Positions 24,915 to 36,022 of a stretch of 64,000 nucleotides of DNA are shown one piece after another; position 1 is the stretch's first letter, and every line of letters begins with the position of its first letter. The position numbers and the translations under genes are program-made. Below the pieces are notes generated by a model. It had not been told where the DNA came from. It saw only the letters and a list, made by a program, of their open reading frames with translations, and did not search any database. Source of the stretch: Humulus lupulus (lineage: Eukaryota > Streptophyta > Magnoliopsida > Rosales > Cannabaceae); the NCBI RefSeq assembly GCF_963169125.1, contig NC_084795.1, forward strand, positions 279,444,122 to 279,508,121, in the 5' to 3' direction.

Positions 24915-26346
24915 GATGTGTTTCCAGAAGATTTACCAAGGTTGCCACCACACAGAAAGTTTGAGTTCGTGATAGAACTGGCACCAGGGACAGTGCCAGT
25001 GCCAGTGTCTAAAGCACCTTACAGAATGGCCCCAGATGAGTTAAAAGAACTGAAAGTACAATTGCAAGAGTTGTTGGATTTGAGTTTTATCAGACCTAGT
25101 TTCTCACCTTGGGGTGCGCCAATTCTATTTGTGAAGAAGAAGGATGGTTCTCTGAGGATGTGCATTAATTACAGAGAACTGAAAAGTTAACAATTAAGAA
25201 CAAGTATCCTCTGCCAAGGATAGATTATTTGTTTGATCAGTTGCAAGGAAAAAGGGTATTCTCAAAGATAGACCTTTGTTCTGGTTATCATCAGTTGAGG
25301 GTCAAGGAGGGAGACATACCAAAGACTGATTTTCGCACTAGATATGGGCATTATGAGTTCCTAGTCATGTCTTTTGGATTGACTAATTCCCTAACTGCTT
25401 TTATGGATTTGATGAACAAAGTGTTCAAGGATTATCTGGACCAGTTTGTGATCGTCTTTATCAATGATATCCTGGTTTATTCTCAGTCAGAGTTAGAGCA
25501 TGAACAACATTTGAGATTGGTTCTATAAAGACTAAGGGAACACAGATTGTTTGCCAAATTCAAGAAATGTGAGTTCTGGTTATCTTAGGTATCTTTCCTT
25601 GGGCACATTGTCAGTAAGGATGGGATTAAGGTAGATCCAAACAAGATTGAGGCGGTCATATATTGTCCAAGGCCAAAGAATGCTTCAGAGGTGAGAAGTT
25701 TCCTTGGATTGGCAGGTTATTACAGACCTTTCGTGGAATGGTTCTCAAAGATTGCTACTTCATTGATTGAGTTAACACGCAAGAATCAGAAGTTTGTGTG
25801 GTCAGACAAGTGTGAGAACAACTTCCAGGAACTGAAGCAGAGGTTGATTATAGCTCCAGTTCTGAGTCTTCCAATAGATCAGGAAAAGTTTGTGATTTAC
25901 TGTGATGCCTCACATCAAGGTTTGGGTTGTCTTTTGATGCAGTCGGGGAAGGTGATTGCTTATGCTTCACGTCAGCTGAAGGAGTATGAACAGAGATATC
26001 CCACTCATGATTTAGAGTTGGTGGCTATGGACTTTGCTTTAAAGGTATGGAGGCATTACCTTTATGGGGAAAAGTGTGAGATCTATACGGACCACAAGAG
26101 CCTGAAATACTTCTTCACGCAGAAAGACCTTAATATGAGACAAAGGCGTTGGCTAGAGTTAGTAAAAGATTATGACTGTGAGATTTTGTACCATCCAGGA
26201 AAGGCTGACATGGTAGCTGATGCTTTAAGCCGGAAGGGTCCAGGACAGATTTATAGTGCGAGGCTGATAGCCAGAGAATTAGCAAATGATATGACCAGAG
26301 ATGGTATAGAGTTGCTGGTGGGCCAGTTGGCCAATATTACGCTACA
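24915..26346 (+). pseudogene. Chromovirus reverse transcriptase and RNase H, broken
   Basis: The segments in order are the linker [10 protein letters not shown] (24920), [26 protein letters not shown], the palm [16 protein letters not shown], the catalytic box FINDILVYS (about 25460), [25 protein letters not shown], RNase [14 protein letters not shown] (25890-25930) and the end [11 protein letters not shown] (26217). In the catalytic box the first aspartate of the usual F-I-D-D is asparagine, which should abolish polymerisation. There is a frameshift near 25190 and stops near 25526 and 25589. The C-terminal part continues at 30930, after the nested insertion. Confidence 0.88.
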
Positions 26347-28928
26347 TGTAGATTCCAAGAACTTTACTTAGCTAGTTAAATAGTAGTAGTAATAGTAATA
26401 GCTAGTAGTAATTGTAGTATGTTTATTACTGTGGATTTTGGTTCAAGTCGGGACTTAGTTGGACACTCGTAGCAACACTTGTAGATTTTATAAGTTTAAC
26501 CTATAGTTTAAGAATATAAATTATAACCTAAGGTTTAATTAATATGACTTATTATGAAAATGATATTTATTATTCTGTAAGGTTTAGATAGACCCAATAA
26601 GATAATGACATTTGTCATGTGCATGTTTATTGAGAAATTAAGTATTTTTGAGGAATAGTTTATTAAGAGCAATATTTGAAAACCCCAAAGTCTGCCAGCA
26701 GCTTTGAAATCGTTATAGGACTCAGTCAAAGTTGTTTACTCAATTCAAATTAAGCTTAAAAAGTGCAATTACGTGTATAATATTTCAGCGTATGCCGATA
26801 TATCGCAGCTCTAGGGGGCGATATATCGCCACATGGGGATACGAAAAACACGTAACTTCGCATGACCACTTTGATGAGCCTCGGGAATATCAGCCCAAAC
26901 GATATATCACCTAGCATGGGCGATATATCGGCTCTAGGGCATGATTTTTGAATAATTTTGAAACCGAGCTCATTTTATTCCATAACCTCGTGATAAGCTC
27001 AGAATCTTTTTGACCGAGTCTTAAGCCTCTGCTGAACGAATATTCAAATGATTTTCAATTAAGAAGTCATTATTTTTATTCAAGCTAAATGAAGATCTTT
27101 TCATTCTTGAACTCTATAAATAGGACCTAGTACCCAGCCATTTCTTCATTCATCAAGCTGAGTTCAGAGCCTTCAAGCTGCTAGGTTTACTTTAGAGTGT
27201 TAAACACTTGGGTTGGGGTTATAAGCTTTATCATTCTAAGCTTATTAAACACTTGGGAAGTAAGGATAATAGTGTGTATTCCGATATCGAGGTGTAGTTC
27301 AGTTATAGTCATTCAAAGGTAATCCTATTCCTTGTTCATTTATGTATTGTTTCATTAGTTTTTATAATTTTTCTCTACTCAATTCCTAACTCGTTGTTTT
27401 TGTAATGCCCCGATTTCTCCGATGTGGTTTAATGGCGGGATTAGTAGGCCGGGAGGGCCATACTTGCTTAATTATGTCATTAAATGATATTATGCATGTA
27501 TATGTGAATTATGTTATAATATGATGTTAAATGCATGCATGTGGATCCATATTTTAATTACAGGGGTGTGATGGTAATTTGGCCCGTTGAGGGTATAATT
27601 GTATATTTGTATGCATGTCGGTGAAATTTTTTGAGACCACATTATAATGTGGGTTTGTTCGAGCTATTCGACATGAGACGATCCTGGATTACTAGTAAGC
27701 GGTTTGGTCATAACGGGTTTAAGTTCGGGGCTCGGGTTGAGTCTCGGGGTGATTTTAAAGATTAGAACGTTGCCGGGAGTAAAAGGGTAACGGGTTGTGA
27801 ATTATTGGTGTTTGGGGTTATTGAGAATAGCAGGAATTGGAGAGCGTTAATTATGATTAACGAGATAGGTTGGAAAGGACAGATTTACCCTTGGGAGCCT
27901 TTAGAAACCCATAATTGACCTAGGGGTATAATGGTCTTTTACCCCTAGGATAGATATAAGTTGAGTTCAGCAGTAAAATTGATGAGAAAAACAGAGCAAG
28001 TTTGGAGCTTACCCGTACCTTCCTTCCCCTTCATCTTCTTTGTGATTTTTGGTGATCTTGTTGAGGATTCAAGCTTGAGAAATAGACCTTGGGAGTTTGG
28101 GAGAGTGTTTCACCATTGAAGAGCATCACAACTTGAGTTTGAGGTAAGTTTCCAGTCATTAGTTTTATGGTATACTCTGTTTTGGTGTTTAGTTTCAGCT
28201 CATGTTTTTGTGGTGGATTATTGGAGTTGATGTAAGTTTTGGTTAGGGTTTAACTTGAGTTTTGCTAAGGGAGTGTTATAGATCAAGTTTAGGGGTTGTA
28301 TTGGAGGTTTGAGTGGTGTTTAAGCTTGGTTTGAAAGGTTGGTTCCAAGAGAAATTGCAAGGGAAGAAAAACAGGGATTTTGGCTGAACTGGAGGTTGGG
28401 TCGCGGCATGGCCAGGGAGGGCCGCGGCCCTTGAAGAGTGCTGAAGTTGGCCGCCTCTGTTTGAGGGGCGGGCCGCGGCCCTTGGTGTATTTTTGGCCAG
28501 AAATGGCTTTTTGGCTTGGGGATGCAAGCCTTAGGCCTCGGGGTCGATCCTACTACCCGGTTTAGTAGTGTTTGATGTCTCGGAGGCTAGGTTTTGGTTT
28601 GGGAACCCTTTATTATTCATTTTATTGATGGAATCCCATAATTGGTTATGACCAGGTAATCGCTAAAGGACCAAAAGGTTGATCGTTCTCAAGGGTCGTT
28701 CTTATTATTAATTCTCGCTCGAACAGGAGGTAAAAAAATTGCACCCTGTGTATATATGACATGCGTGTTGGCTAATGAGGCATGTTGATTGATAAATGTG
28801 GACATGGATTGCATATTAAATGCTAGTGAATGTTGATTACTTGTGTATGTACTGACTAGTCAGGGAAACTGACCTAAGAGTAAGAAACGGCATGGGTGTC
28901 TTGAACGCAGGGCCAAATGAAGATTAGA

Positions 28929-29300
28929 TGTGACAGTCAGAATCCTGTGATCCGTAAGGGGAAAGACCGGGTAAGCTGTGCAATCCCACACCGCCTGGGG
29001 AAGGTCAAGTGTGATGATTCTAAGACTGTGTAGGTATGGGACTACACAGTTGAAGAGGGCTTAAATGGATTGATGGGTACTACCTATATCAACAAGATGC
29101 ATCTTCTTTTCGGTAGCTCATCACTTGAGAACTCCAAAGTTAAGCGTGCTTGACCTGGGGTAATCTAGGGATGGGTGACCTCCTGGGAAGTTTTCCCAGG
29201 AAGCGTGCGAGTGAGGACAAAGCACGCTGGAAAGACTCGTGTTGGTTTGTAGGGCCAATCATCATTCCAGAAAGCAGCCATAGTGACGTGGGGCGTCACA
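28929..29300 (+). mobile_element. Cassandra-type TRIM solo LTR with 5S rRNA-like segment
   Basis: It begins TGTGACAGTC and ends GGGCGTCACA, is 372 bp long, and has a perfect 5-bp duplication TTAGA (28924-28928 and 29301-29305). The sequence outside resumes as gattagatctaatcg, which is intact in the homologous LTR at 21985. It contains a 5S rRNA-like block (29115-29192). That combination defines the Cassandra group of terminal-repeat retrotransposons in miniature. They are non-autonomous and rely on other elements for proteins. Confidence 0.92.
29115..29192 (+). promoter_or_regulatory. 5S rRNA-derived Pol III internal promoter region of Cassandra
   Basis: The block matches the interior of plant 5S rRNA. 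AACTCC is followed by AGTTAAGCGTGCTTG (29138-29152), which covers box A. GATGGGTGACCTCCTGGGAAG (29170-29190) covers the intermediate element and box C. The 5S ends are missing, so it is not a functional 5S gene. In Cassandra this segment is thought to drive RNA polymerase III transcription. Confidence 0.9.
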
Positions 29301-30929
29301 TTAGATCTAATCGATAACAGCGTTGAATGACTCATATGGGGTATTACCAGTGGACCGACCCTAAGGTCGATGAACTTATAAGCGCTTGTCTGGTCTAAGA
29401 CCAGTTATTCAGAGCCAGGGCATATGGCCCCGGTGACTGTTTGTCACATGGCTAGGGAACGTTGTTCCAAGGTTATGACTTTATGGTCATGAGGAGGGTT
29501 ATGTTGGTGACTACTCACCATACACCTATCCTGTTCAAACTTATGAAAGGTTCACTTATCAGTTAAGCCCGAGTGACCCTATCGTCACATGACTAGAGGG
29601 GGTTGTACCCACTTTTGTGACTTTTGCGATTGTCACCTATTTGTTTGGATTGTTGGTCCTAAATGATTATTACGATCATTGTTGATATTATATCATGTTT
29701 AGGTGTTGATGTGTACATATGCGGCCGCTTGACCACCACAGCCAAGGCGTTCTCAGAGGAACTAGGGGGTTAACCCTATTTTTGCCGCTTAGGTTGGCGG
29801 GGCTGTAAATTTGAAACAGTAATGACCATTTTGTACTGAGAACAACTTGTAAATGTTTTGATTAGCTCTACAGAGCAGTTTGTAATGAAAAATATCAATT
29901 CCTTTTTATTAGTTTTCCACCTTAACCTGTTAATCATACTTAGAACACGTTTTTAACCAAAGGAATCGGGTAGCGGGTCAAATTTTCGGTTCACCGTAAC
30001 TGTTCTGGGGTAACCAGGGCGTTACATTTCATTCGTGGTTAGGCATCTAAGTTCTTTGAACTTGAGGTAAGTACATTCTCGGTGGTTTAGTTCATTCCTT
30101 TTCATCTCTTTCTTGTAGAATACTCACCCTTCTCATTAATGGTTTTTAGGAGTGTTCCAAAATCCAGTCCTTTTTCTCACATCCTGGTATTTGGTAAGGA
30201 AAATAGGATAGTTCCTATGTGATATGTGCTATGTTATATAATATGTTAGGATTATGCTATAGTATGATTTTATGTGTTATGATATATGTATGTTTTGGGG
30301 CTTATAATTGCTATATAGCAAACCCCAACACTTTTATGTTTTTGGGGCTTATAGTTGCTTAACTAGTAAACCTCATTGTAGTTTGAGGCTTATAGTTGCT
30401 TAGTTAGCAAACCCCAATAGTCACCATGTACATGGGTTAGAATTATGATACATGTGTTATAGTATATGTTATATGTTTATAGCTTATGTTTATGTATATG
30501 TTTCATGCTTGTAGTAGATTTTCCTTGCTGGGCATTAGGCTCATTCCTTTGTTTTATATGTGCAGGAAAATAGTTATGGCGGCAGGAAGATTTTGGTAGC
30601 TTGGGATTGTGTATTCGGTGGGAATGGAATCGGTGGACTGCATGAACGATTTGAGGATGAAGTTGTTTAAGTATTTTAAATTATGATTTCTATGTATTTC
30701 CGCACTTAATTTTGTAACCAATTTATTTAAGATTTAAGTTATGTTATGTTTTATTTTCAAAACAATGGGATCCCATATCCTACTCTGAATTTTATGTATT
30801 TTAACCTTTGTTTTATAGTTTTAATGAAGTTATGATTATTTCATATGTATGTTTTCTTAAAGATTAGTGTCTATGTATAGTAGTTATTAATGGTACAAAG
30901 TCTAGAATAAGTTAGGTCATTACATTACA

Positions 30930-32354
30930 GTCTACACTGTTGGAGAGAATCAAGGAGGGTCAGTCGGGTGATCCACAGCTGATCAAGATCAGAGAAGATG
31001 TTTTGGTTGGAGTATCCAGAGATTATACAGTGTCTGATTTAGGCTTGCTGAGATACAAGGATCGGATATGTGTTCCGTTAGACACTGCATTGAGACGAGA
31101 GATTCTGGATGAATCATATACTACTCCTTACTCTTTGCATCCAGGCACCATGAAGATGTATCAGGATGTGAGATCGTTGTATTGGTGGCCAGGGATGAAG
31201 AAGGATGTAGTAGAATATGTGGCTAAGTGCTTGACATGTCAACAGGTCAAGGTTGAGCATCAGAGGCCAGCAGGGTTATTGAATATCCCAGAGTGGAAAT
31301 GGGAGGACATCACGATGGATTTCATGGTGGGGTTACCCAAGACTGTTGGTCAACATGATTCAATATGGGTTATTGTGGATCGCTACACCAAGATAGCTCA
31401 CTTCTTACCAGTGAGGACCACATATACCGTTGATCAGTACGCATATCTCTATGTGAGAGAGATCGTGCGCCTCCATGGAGCACCGAGGTCGATCGTGTCA
31501 GATCGGGACCCCACTTTTACTTCCAAGTTCTGGAGAGTTTACAAAAAGCCATGGGAACACAGTTGAAGTTCAGTATTGCTTATTATCCTCAGACAGATGG
31601 ACAATCTGAGAGGACGATCCAGATATTAGAAGATATACTGCGAGCATGTGTGCTGGACTTTAGTGGATCCTGGAGTAAGTATCTACCTTTGATAGAGTAT
31701 TCCTACAACAGCAGTTATCAGCCTACCATTGGGATGGCATCTTATGAGATGTTGTATGGTAGGAAGTGCAGATCTCCCATTCATTGGGATGAGACAGGAG
31801 AAAGGAGATACTTGGGTCCTGAAGCAGTTCAGAGAACTAGTGAGGCCATTGAGAAGATTAGAGCTCGAATGCTTGCTTCTCAGAGTAGAAAAAAAAGTTA
31901 TGCAGATCCCAAGCGCAAGAACGTGGAGTTCCAAGTGGGAAACTACGTTTTCCTTAGAGTCTCGCCATAGAAAGAGGTGAGAAGATTTGAAAATAAGGGT
32001 AAGCTGAGCCCTAGATTTGTAGGTCCATTTAAGATCCTGGAGAGGATTGGTCAAGTGGCTTACAGGTTGGCCTTACCACTGGCATTATCGGCAGTGCATA
32101 ACGTATTTCATGTTTCAGCTCTTCGGAGGTATGTATCTAATGTGACTCATGTTTTGAGTTACGAAGATCTGGAGCTTGAGGCAGATCTCTCCTACGATGA
32201 ACAACCAGTCCAGATACTTGACAAAAAGGACAAGGTCCTCAGAAATAAGATGATACCTTTGGTTAAGGTATTATGGAGGAACAGCAAGGTCGAGGAAGCG
32301 ACCTGGGAGTTGGAGTCAGATATTCAGAATCAGTATCCCGAGTTGTTCAGGTAA
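30930..32354 (+). pseudogene. Chromovirus integrase and chromodomain-like C-terminus, broken
   Basis: Coding resumes just after the nested LTR. Integrase joins element DNA to the host genome. Visible parts are the zinc-binding region (HPGTMKMYQDV ... CLTCQQVK), the core with catalytic residues in MDFMVGLP and VSDRDPTFTSKFW, and the glutamate in TDGQSERTIQ. Further on come WDETGER and a C-terminal module (EDLELEADLSYDEQPVQIL ... KVLWRNSKVEEATWELESD) of chromodomain type, which in chromoviruses guides insertion to chromatin. Breaks are a one-base shift near 31540-31560 and a stop at about 31968 (SP*KEVRRF). The chromodomain itself is open to its natural stop. Confidence 0.9.
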
Positions 32355-32390
32355 ATTTCGAGGATGAAATTTCTGTAAGGAGAAGATAGT

Positions 32391-33313
32391 TGTAATGCCC
32401 CAAAATCCCTAATGAGGTTTATGGTTGGATTAGAAGGTCGGGAGGGCCATAATTGATTTATTATGCCACTAAATGATTATGTGCATGTTTATGTGAATTA
32501 TATTATAATATGATGTTAAATGCATGCATGTGGGTCCACATTTCATGACAGAGTCATTTTGGTAATTTGGCCCGTTGAGGGCGTAATTGTATATTTTCAT
32601 GCATGTTGGTGATTATTGATAAGGCCACATTATAATGTGGATTTGTTTGAGATATTCGGCATGAGACGATCTTTGAATACTAGTTAGTGGTTTGGTAATA
32701 ACGGGGTAGATTTCGGGGCTCAGGGTGAGTCTCGGGGTAATTTGATGATTAGTGCATTACCGAGAATTAAAGGGTAATGGGATATGATTTATTAGTATTT
32801 GAGAATGTTGGGAATAATGGGAATTGGAGGACATTAATTATGATTAACGAGATAGGTGGAAAAGGACGATTTTGCCCTTGGTGGCTGTTAAGGAAATGAA
32901 TTAAGCCTAGGGGTATTTTTGTCTTTTGACTTGAGGATATATGTGAACTTGAGAAAGCTGTAAAAGGTCATATGTGACATGAGGTTATTCATGAGGCATG
33001 TTGAGTGACACGGCCAAGGAGTTTCTTGGAGGAACTAGAGGTTAACCCTTTTTTTTTTGCCGCTTAGGTCGGCAGGTTGTAATTTTACACTGCAATGACC
33101 ATTTTGGATTGTAAATAACTTGTAAACGCTTTTATGGGCCCATGAACAGTTTTATGCTTTATATAAAATATATCATTTCCTTTTTTATCGAGTTTTTTCA
33201 CCTTAGCCTGTTAATAACACCTAGATGCACGTTTTTAACCAAATAACTCGATTAGCGAGTTAAGCACAGTTCAAAGCTCACAGTAACTGTCTTGGAGTAA
33301 CCAGGGGGTTACA
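32391..33313 (+). mobile_element. 3' LTR of the chromovirus, internally deleted
   Basis: It starts TGTAATGCCCC shortly after a purine-rich tract (about 32376-32390) and ends GGGGGTTACA beside the CTAAA duplication. It is 923 bp against 2,398 bp for the 5' LTR. Comparison shows two separate losses: the part equal to 20964-21739 and the part equal to about 21780-22475. The GC-palindrome block and the 'gtgactc' repeats are therefore missing. Confidence 0.88.
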
Positions 33314-33336
33314 CTAAACTTGTGTTAACGTGTAGC

Positions 33337-34085
33337 TAGGGGTGTTCGCGGTGCGAGTGGTACGGTTTTTTTCTAATTTTTTGGACTGCACCGCATATGC
33401 GATTTGAGAAATTTTCCAATCTGCAACCCGCACTGCATAAACCTCAAACTGCATAAATTACACTACAAAAATGTGTTGTGGTCCGATGCGGTGTGGGCGG
33501 TTTATACCTATCACCAAATAATTTAATAATTAAACATTATAATTAATAAAGATTCATAATAAATCTCATAACTAAAGAGTGTTTAACAAAACAATTAAAT
33601 GTACAACAAACTAATAAACTTTTAGCAAAACAATAAAAATACAACAAACTAATAACAAAGAAAAATGTAATATAGAAGTAAAGATTTTAATTAAGGAGGA
33701 ATATTTTTAGATTGAAGTAGAATATGTGTTAGCTACCTATAAAACATTATATTTTTTCTAAATATTGTGTATATTACACTATATAAATATTTACGCATTA
33801 ACTTTAAATGTAATAAAACTGAAATATATATATTAAAAAGTTAATATATATAATGATGCGGAACGGTGCAGTTTGAACCACATTTATAAAATTTAAAACC
33901 ACAAACTGCACTGCACCATGCAGTTTGGCAAAAATGCAAACTGCAATGCGAATGGTTCCAGACCGTTAATTGCATTGCGATGTGGGCTGTTTGTGTGGTG
34001 TGGTGCGATGTGGGCAGTTTGTGTGGTGTGGTGCAATGCGATGTGGGCGGTTTGTGCCGTGTGGGAGGTTTTATGAACACCCCTA
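33337..34085. mobile_element. hAT-like MITE with TAGGGGTG termini, copy 1
   Basis: The inverted termini are TAGGGGTGTTC and GAACACCCCTA. The flanks are an imperfect 8-bp duplication, CGTGTAGC (33329-33336) and CATATAGC (34086-34093), which fits the hAT superfamily. The interior has G/C-poor arms with repeated 'gcggtttgtgtggtg'-like motifs and no transposase. It lies just beyond the chromovirus. Confidence 0.75.
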
Positions 34086-36022
34086 CATATAGCAGCAAAG
34101 CGTAAAAAAAACAGTTGTAATGACCCAAATTTCCTAATAAGGCTTAGGGCCTTGATTAGGAGGTCGGGAGGGCCATAATTAATTTATTATGTTATTAAAT
34201 GACTATATGCATGTTTAGGTGTATTAAATATACATGTGAACCCATTTCTGATTAATTGGGTGATTTTCATATTTTGGTCATTTCAGGCATCTTTGGCATA
34301 TATGTGGCATGTGTATGGTGCTTCATTTTTTTTTTGTTATGCTAGGGTTACTCAGCACTAGACGATCCTAGATGGTAAGCTAGTGGGAAAGTCACAATGG
34401 GATTCATACTTGACTCGAAGTGAGTCAAGGGGTACTTAGCACATTACCGGGATATTGGGTAATGGGAATAAATATCTGATGATAAATTGGGAGTTAGTAA
34501 GATCATGGCAAAATTATGGGAGATTTGACTATTTTATCCCGGGGGCATTTTCGGGACCTCGAGCATTAGGATTTGCTTGAGGCTACTTAAGCTTGAAGTA
34601 ACCTGTTAGAATCATAAAAGACGTTCAGAATGTTCTCTCTTCCTCAAAGTTCCATTTCGACACCCAATCGCATTTTCGAAGGAAACTTGAGTTCTAGGAC
34701 TCGGATTCAAGCGAGGATCGAGGCATAACGATTCTAGGGAAGATTAGAAGCTTATTAGCCAGAGGATTTAGCGAGAAACGGCATAATTGGAGGTAATTCA
34801 AGTTTTAAATTCTAAGATTTTAAAGTTTTTAAGCTTGGATTGGATTTTGTGTTTTGATGAGTTTTTGGATGAATTAAAGCTTGGGTTTTATTGATTTTGG
34901 GAGATTAGGATGTTTGGGAACTTTAATTTTGAGATTTGGATAGGTTGGGGTCGAATTTGGAGCTTTGAAGCTCGAAGAACACGAAGCTGAGAACCAAGAA
35001 TTCTGGGTTGGGCGCTGTAGCGCTAGGGTAGTAGCGCTACAGTGTTAGGTGCCCTGTTTGGATGAGTTTGGGTCTGTTTGTAGCGCTGTAGCGCCCAAAG
35101 GTAGCACTGTAGCGCTACACAGCCTTCAGAATGTGGTTTTTTGGTACTTTTTGGGGTTTTGACCCGAGGGCTCGGGGGATGATTCCACCACCTTGTTTGG
35201 TGGAATTGGAGGTCCTGAGAGCGCGGGATTGGTTCCGGGATTGGGTCTTAGAACTTGAACTCATTGAAACACCGTTTATGGTTGCGACTAGGTTATCGCT
35301 AGGGGCTTGGAATCAGGATTGTGCTTGTGGCTCGTTTATCGGTAACCTGTGCTTGGATCAAAGGTAAGAAAACTGCACCCAGTATGTGATGCATGAGAAA
35401 CATGTGATTAGGGCATGACATGACTATTGAATATGAGATTGATCAGAGCTTGAGTCTCTGTAATTGTGCATGATCATAATTATGCTACTAATTGTTAAGT
35501 AAGCATGTTGAATGCCCTACATTTGGATATTTGACATATGATATATGCCTGGTTGCATTGCTTACTTGTGTGTGGCACTGACCCATGAGTCAGAAATCGG
35601 CACGAGCCATATGGTATTGGCTTAAGAGTCAAGAACGACACTGATGTGTTCAACACAAGCCAAAAAGATTAGATCTGATCGACATAAGCATTGAATGACT
35701 CATCATGAACATTAATATTTGACCGGCCTTAAGTTTGATGAAAACTAAAAGCGCTTGTCTAGTCTAATGGCTAGTCACTTAGAGCCAGGGCCAGAAGGTC
35801 CAGGTGACTGCATCATCACATGGCTAAGGGTGCGGAGCCCATGTTAGTGACTCTTTCATCAGTCACTCATCTGATTAGGGCTACACGCCCCAGTATGATT
35901 ATCAGAATCTCAAGTGTTAAATCACTCATCTAATTAGGGCTACACGCCCTAGTATGATTATTAGAATCTCAAGTGTTAAATCACTCATCTGATTAGGGCT
36001 ACACGCCCCAGTATGGTTATCA

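Larger units (their letters stand above)
27401..30026 (+). mobile_element. Solo LTR (TGTAATGCCCCG...GGGCGTTACA) inside the family-B LTR
   Basis: It is similar to the chromovirus LTR in its start, in the 'tgatgttaaatgcatgcatg' stretch, and in its GC-palindrome block (28398-28490: gggccgcggccc twice). It is therefore a sister LTR family. It interrupts the family-B sequence between 'cctaactcg' and 'ggttaggcatc', as comparison with the uninterrupted family-B copies shows. The target duplication is not exact (GTTTT versus TTTCA). A Cassandra LTR is nested within it. Confidence 0.82.
26347..30924 (+). mobile_element. Family-B solo LTR nested in the chromovirus
   Basis: It starts TGTAGATTCC and ends GGTCATTACA, with near-matching duplications CTACA (26342-26346) and TTACA (30925-30929). 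Without its own insert (27401-30026) it is about 1.95 kb, like other family-B LTRs. It carries four CGATATATCG palindromes (26794-26932) and a TATA box TCTATAAATAG at about 27113. In the R/U5 part (about 30294-30420) a roughly 60-bp unit is repeated about three times (ggcttatagttgcttagttag type). No internal domain remains, so it is a solo LTR. Confidence 0.87.
20380..33313 (+). mobile_element. Ty3/gypsy chromovirus, full-length but inactive, with nested inserts
   Basis: It has both LTRs (20380-22777 and 32391-33313) and an initiator-Met primer site. Gag, protease, RT, RNase H and integrase follow, with a chromodomain-like C-terminus, in the gypsy order. The element is flanked by a perfect 5-bp duplication, CTAAA at 20375-20379 and 33314-33318. 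A 4.6-kb nest (26347-30924) interrupts it between RNase H and integrase. Removing the nest restores a continuous frame (ITL-QS-TLLERIK). The C-terminal chromodomain and tRNA-Met priming suggest the Tekay-like group of plant chromoviruses. Stops, frameshifts and changed catalytic residues make it inactive. Confidence 0.92.

Noticed and set aside
29115..29192. A 5S rRNA gene
   Set aside because: The 5' and 3' ends of 5S are missing, and the block sits inside a TGTGACA...GTCACA unit with a target duplication, so it is a Cassandra LTR.
31683..32054. Minus-strand open frame over the integrase
   Set aside because: Shadow of the chromovirus integrase on the plus strand.
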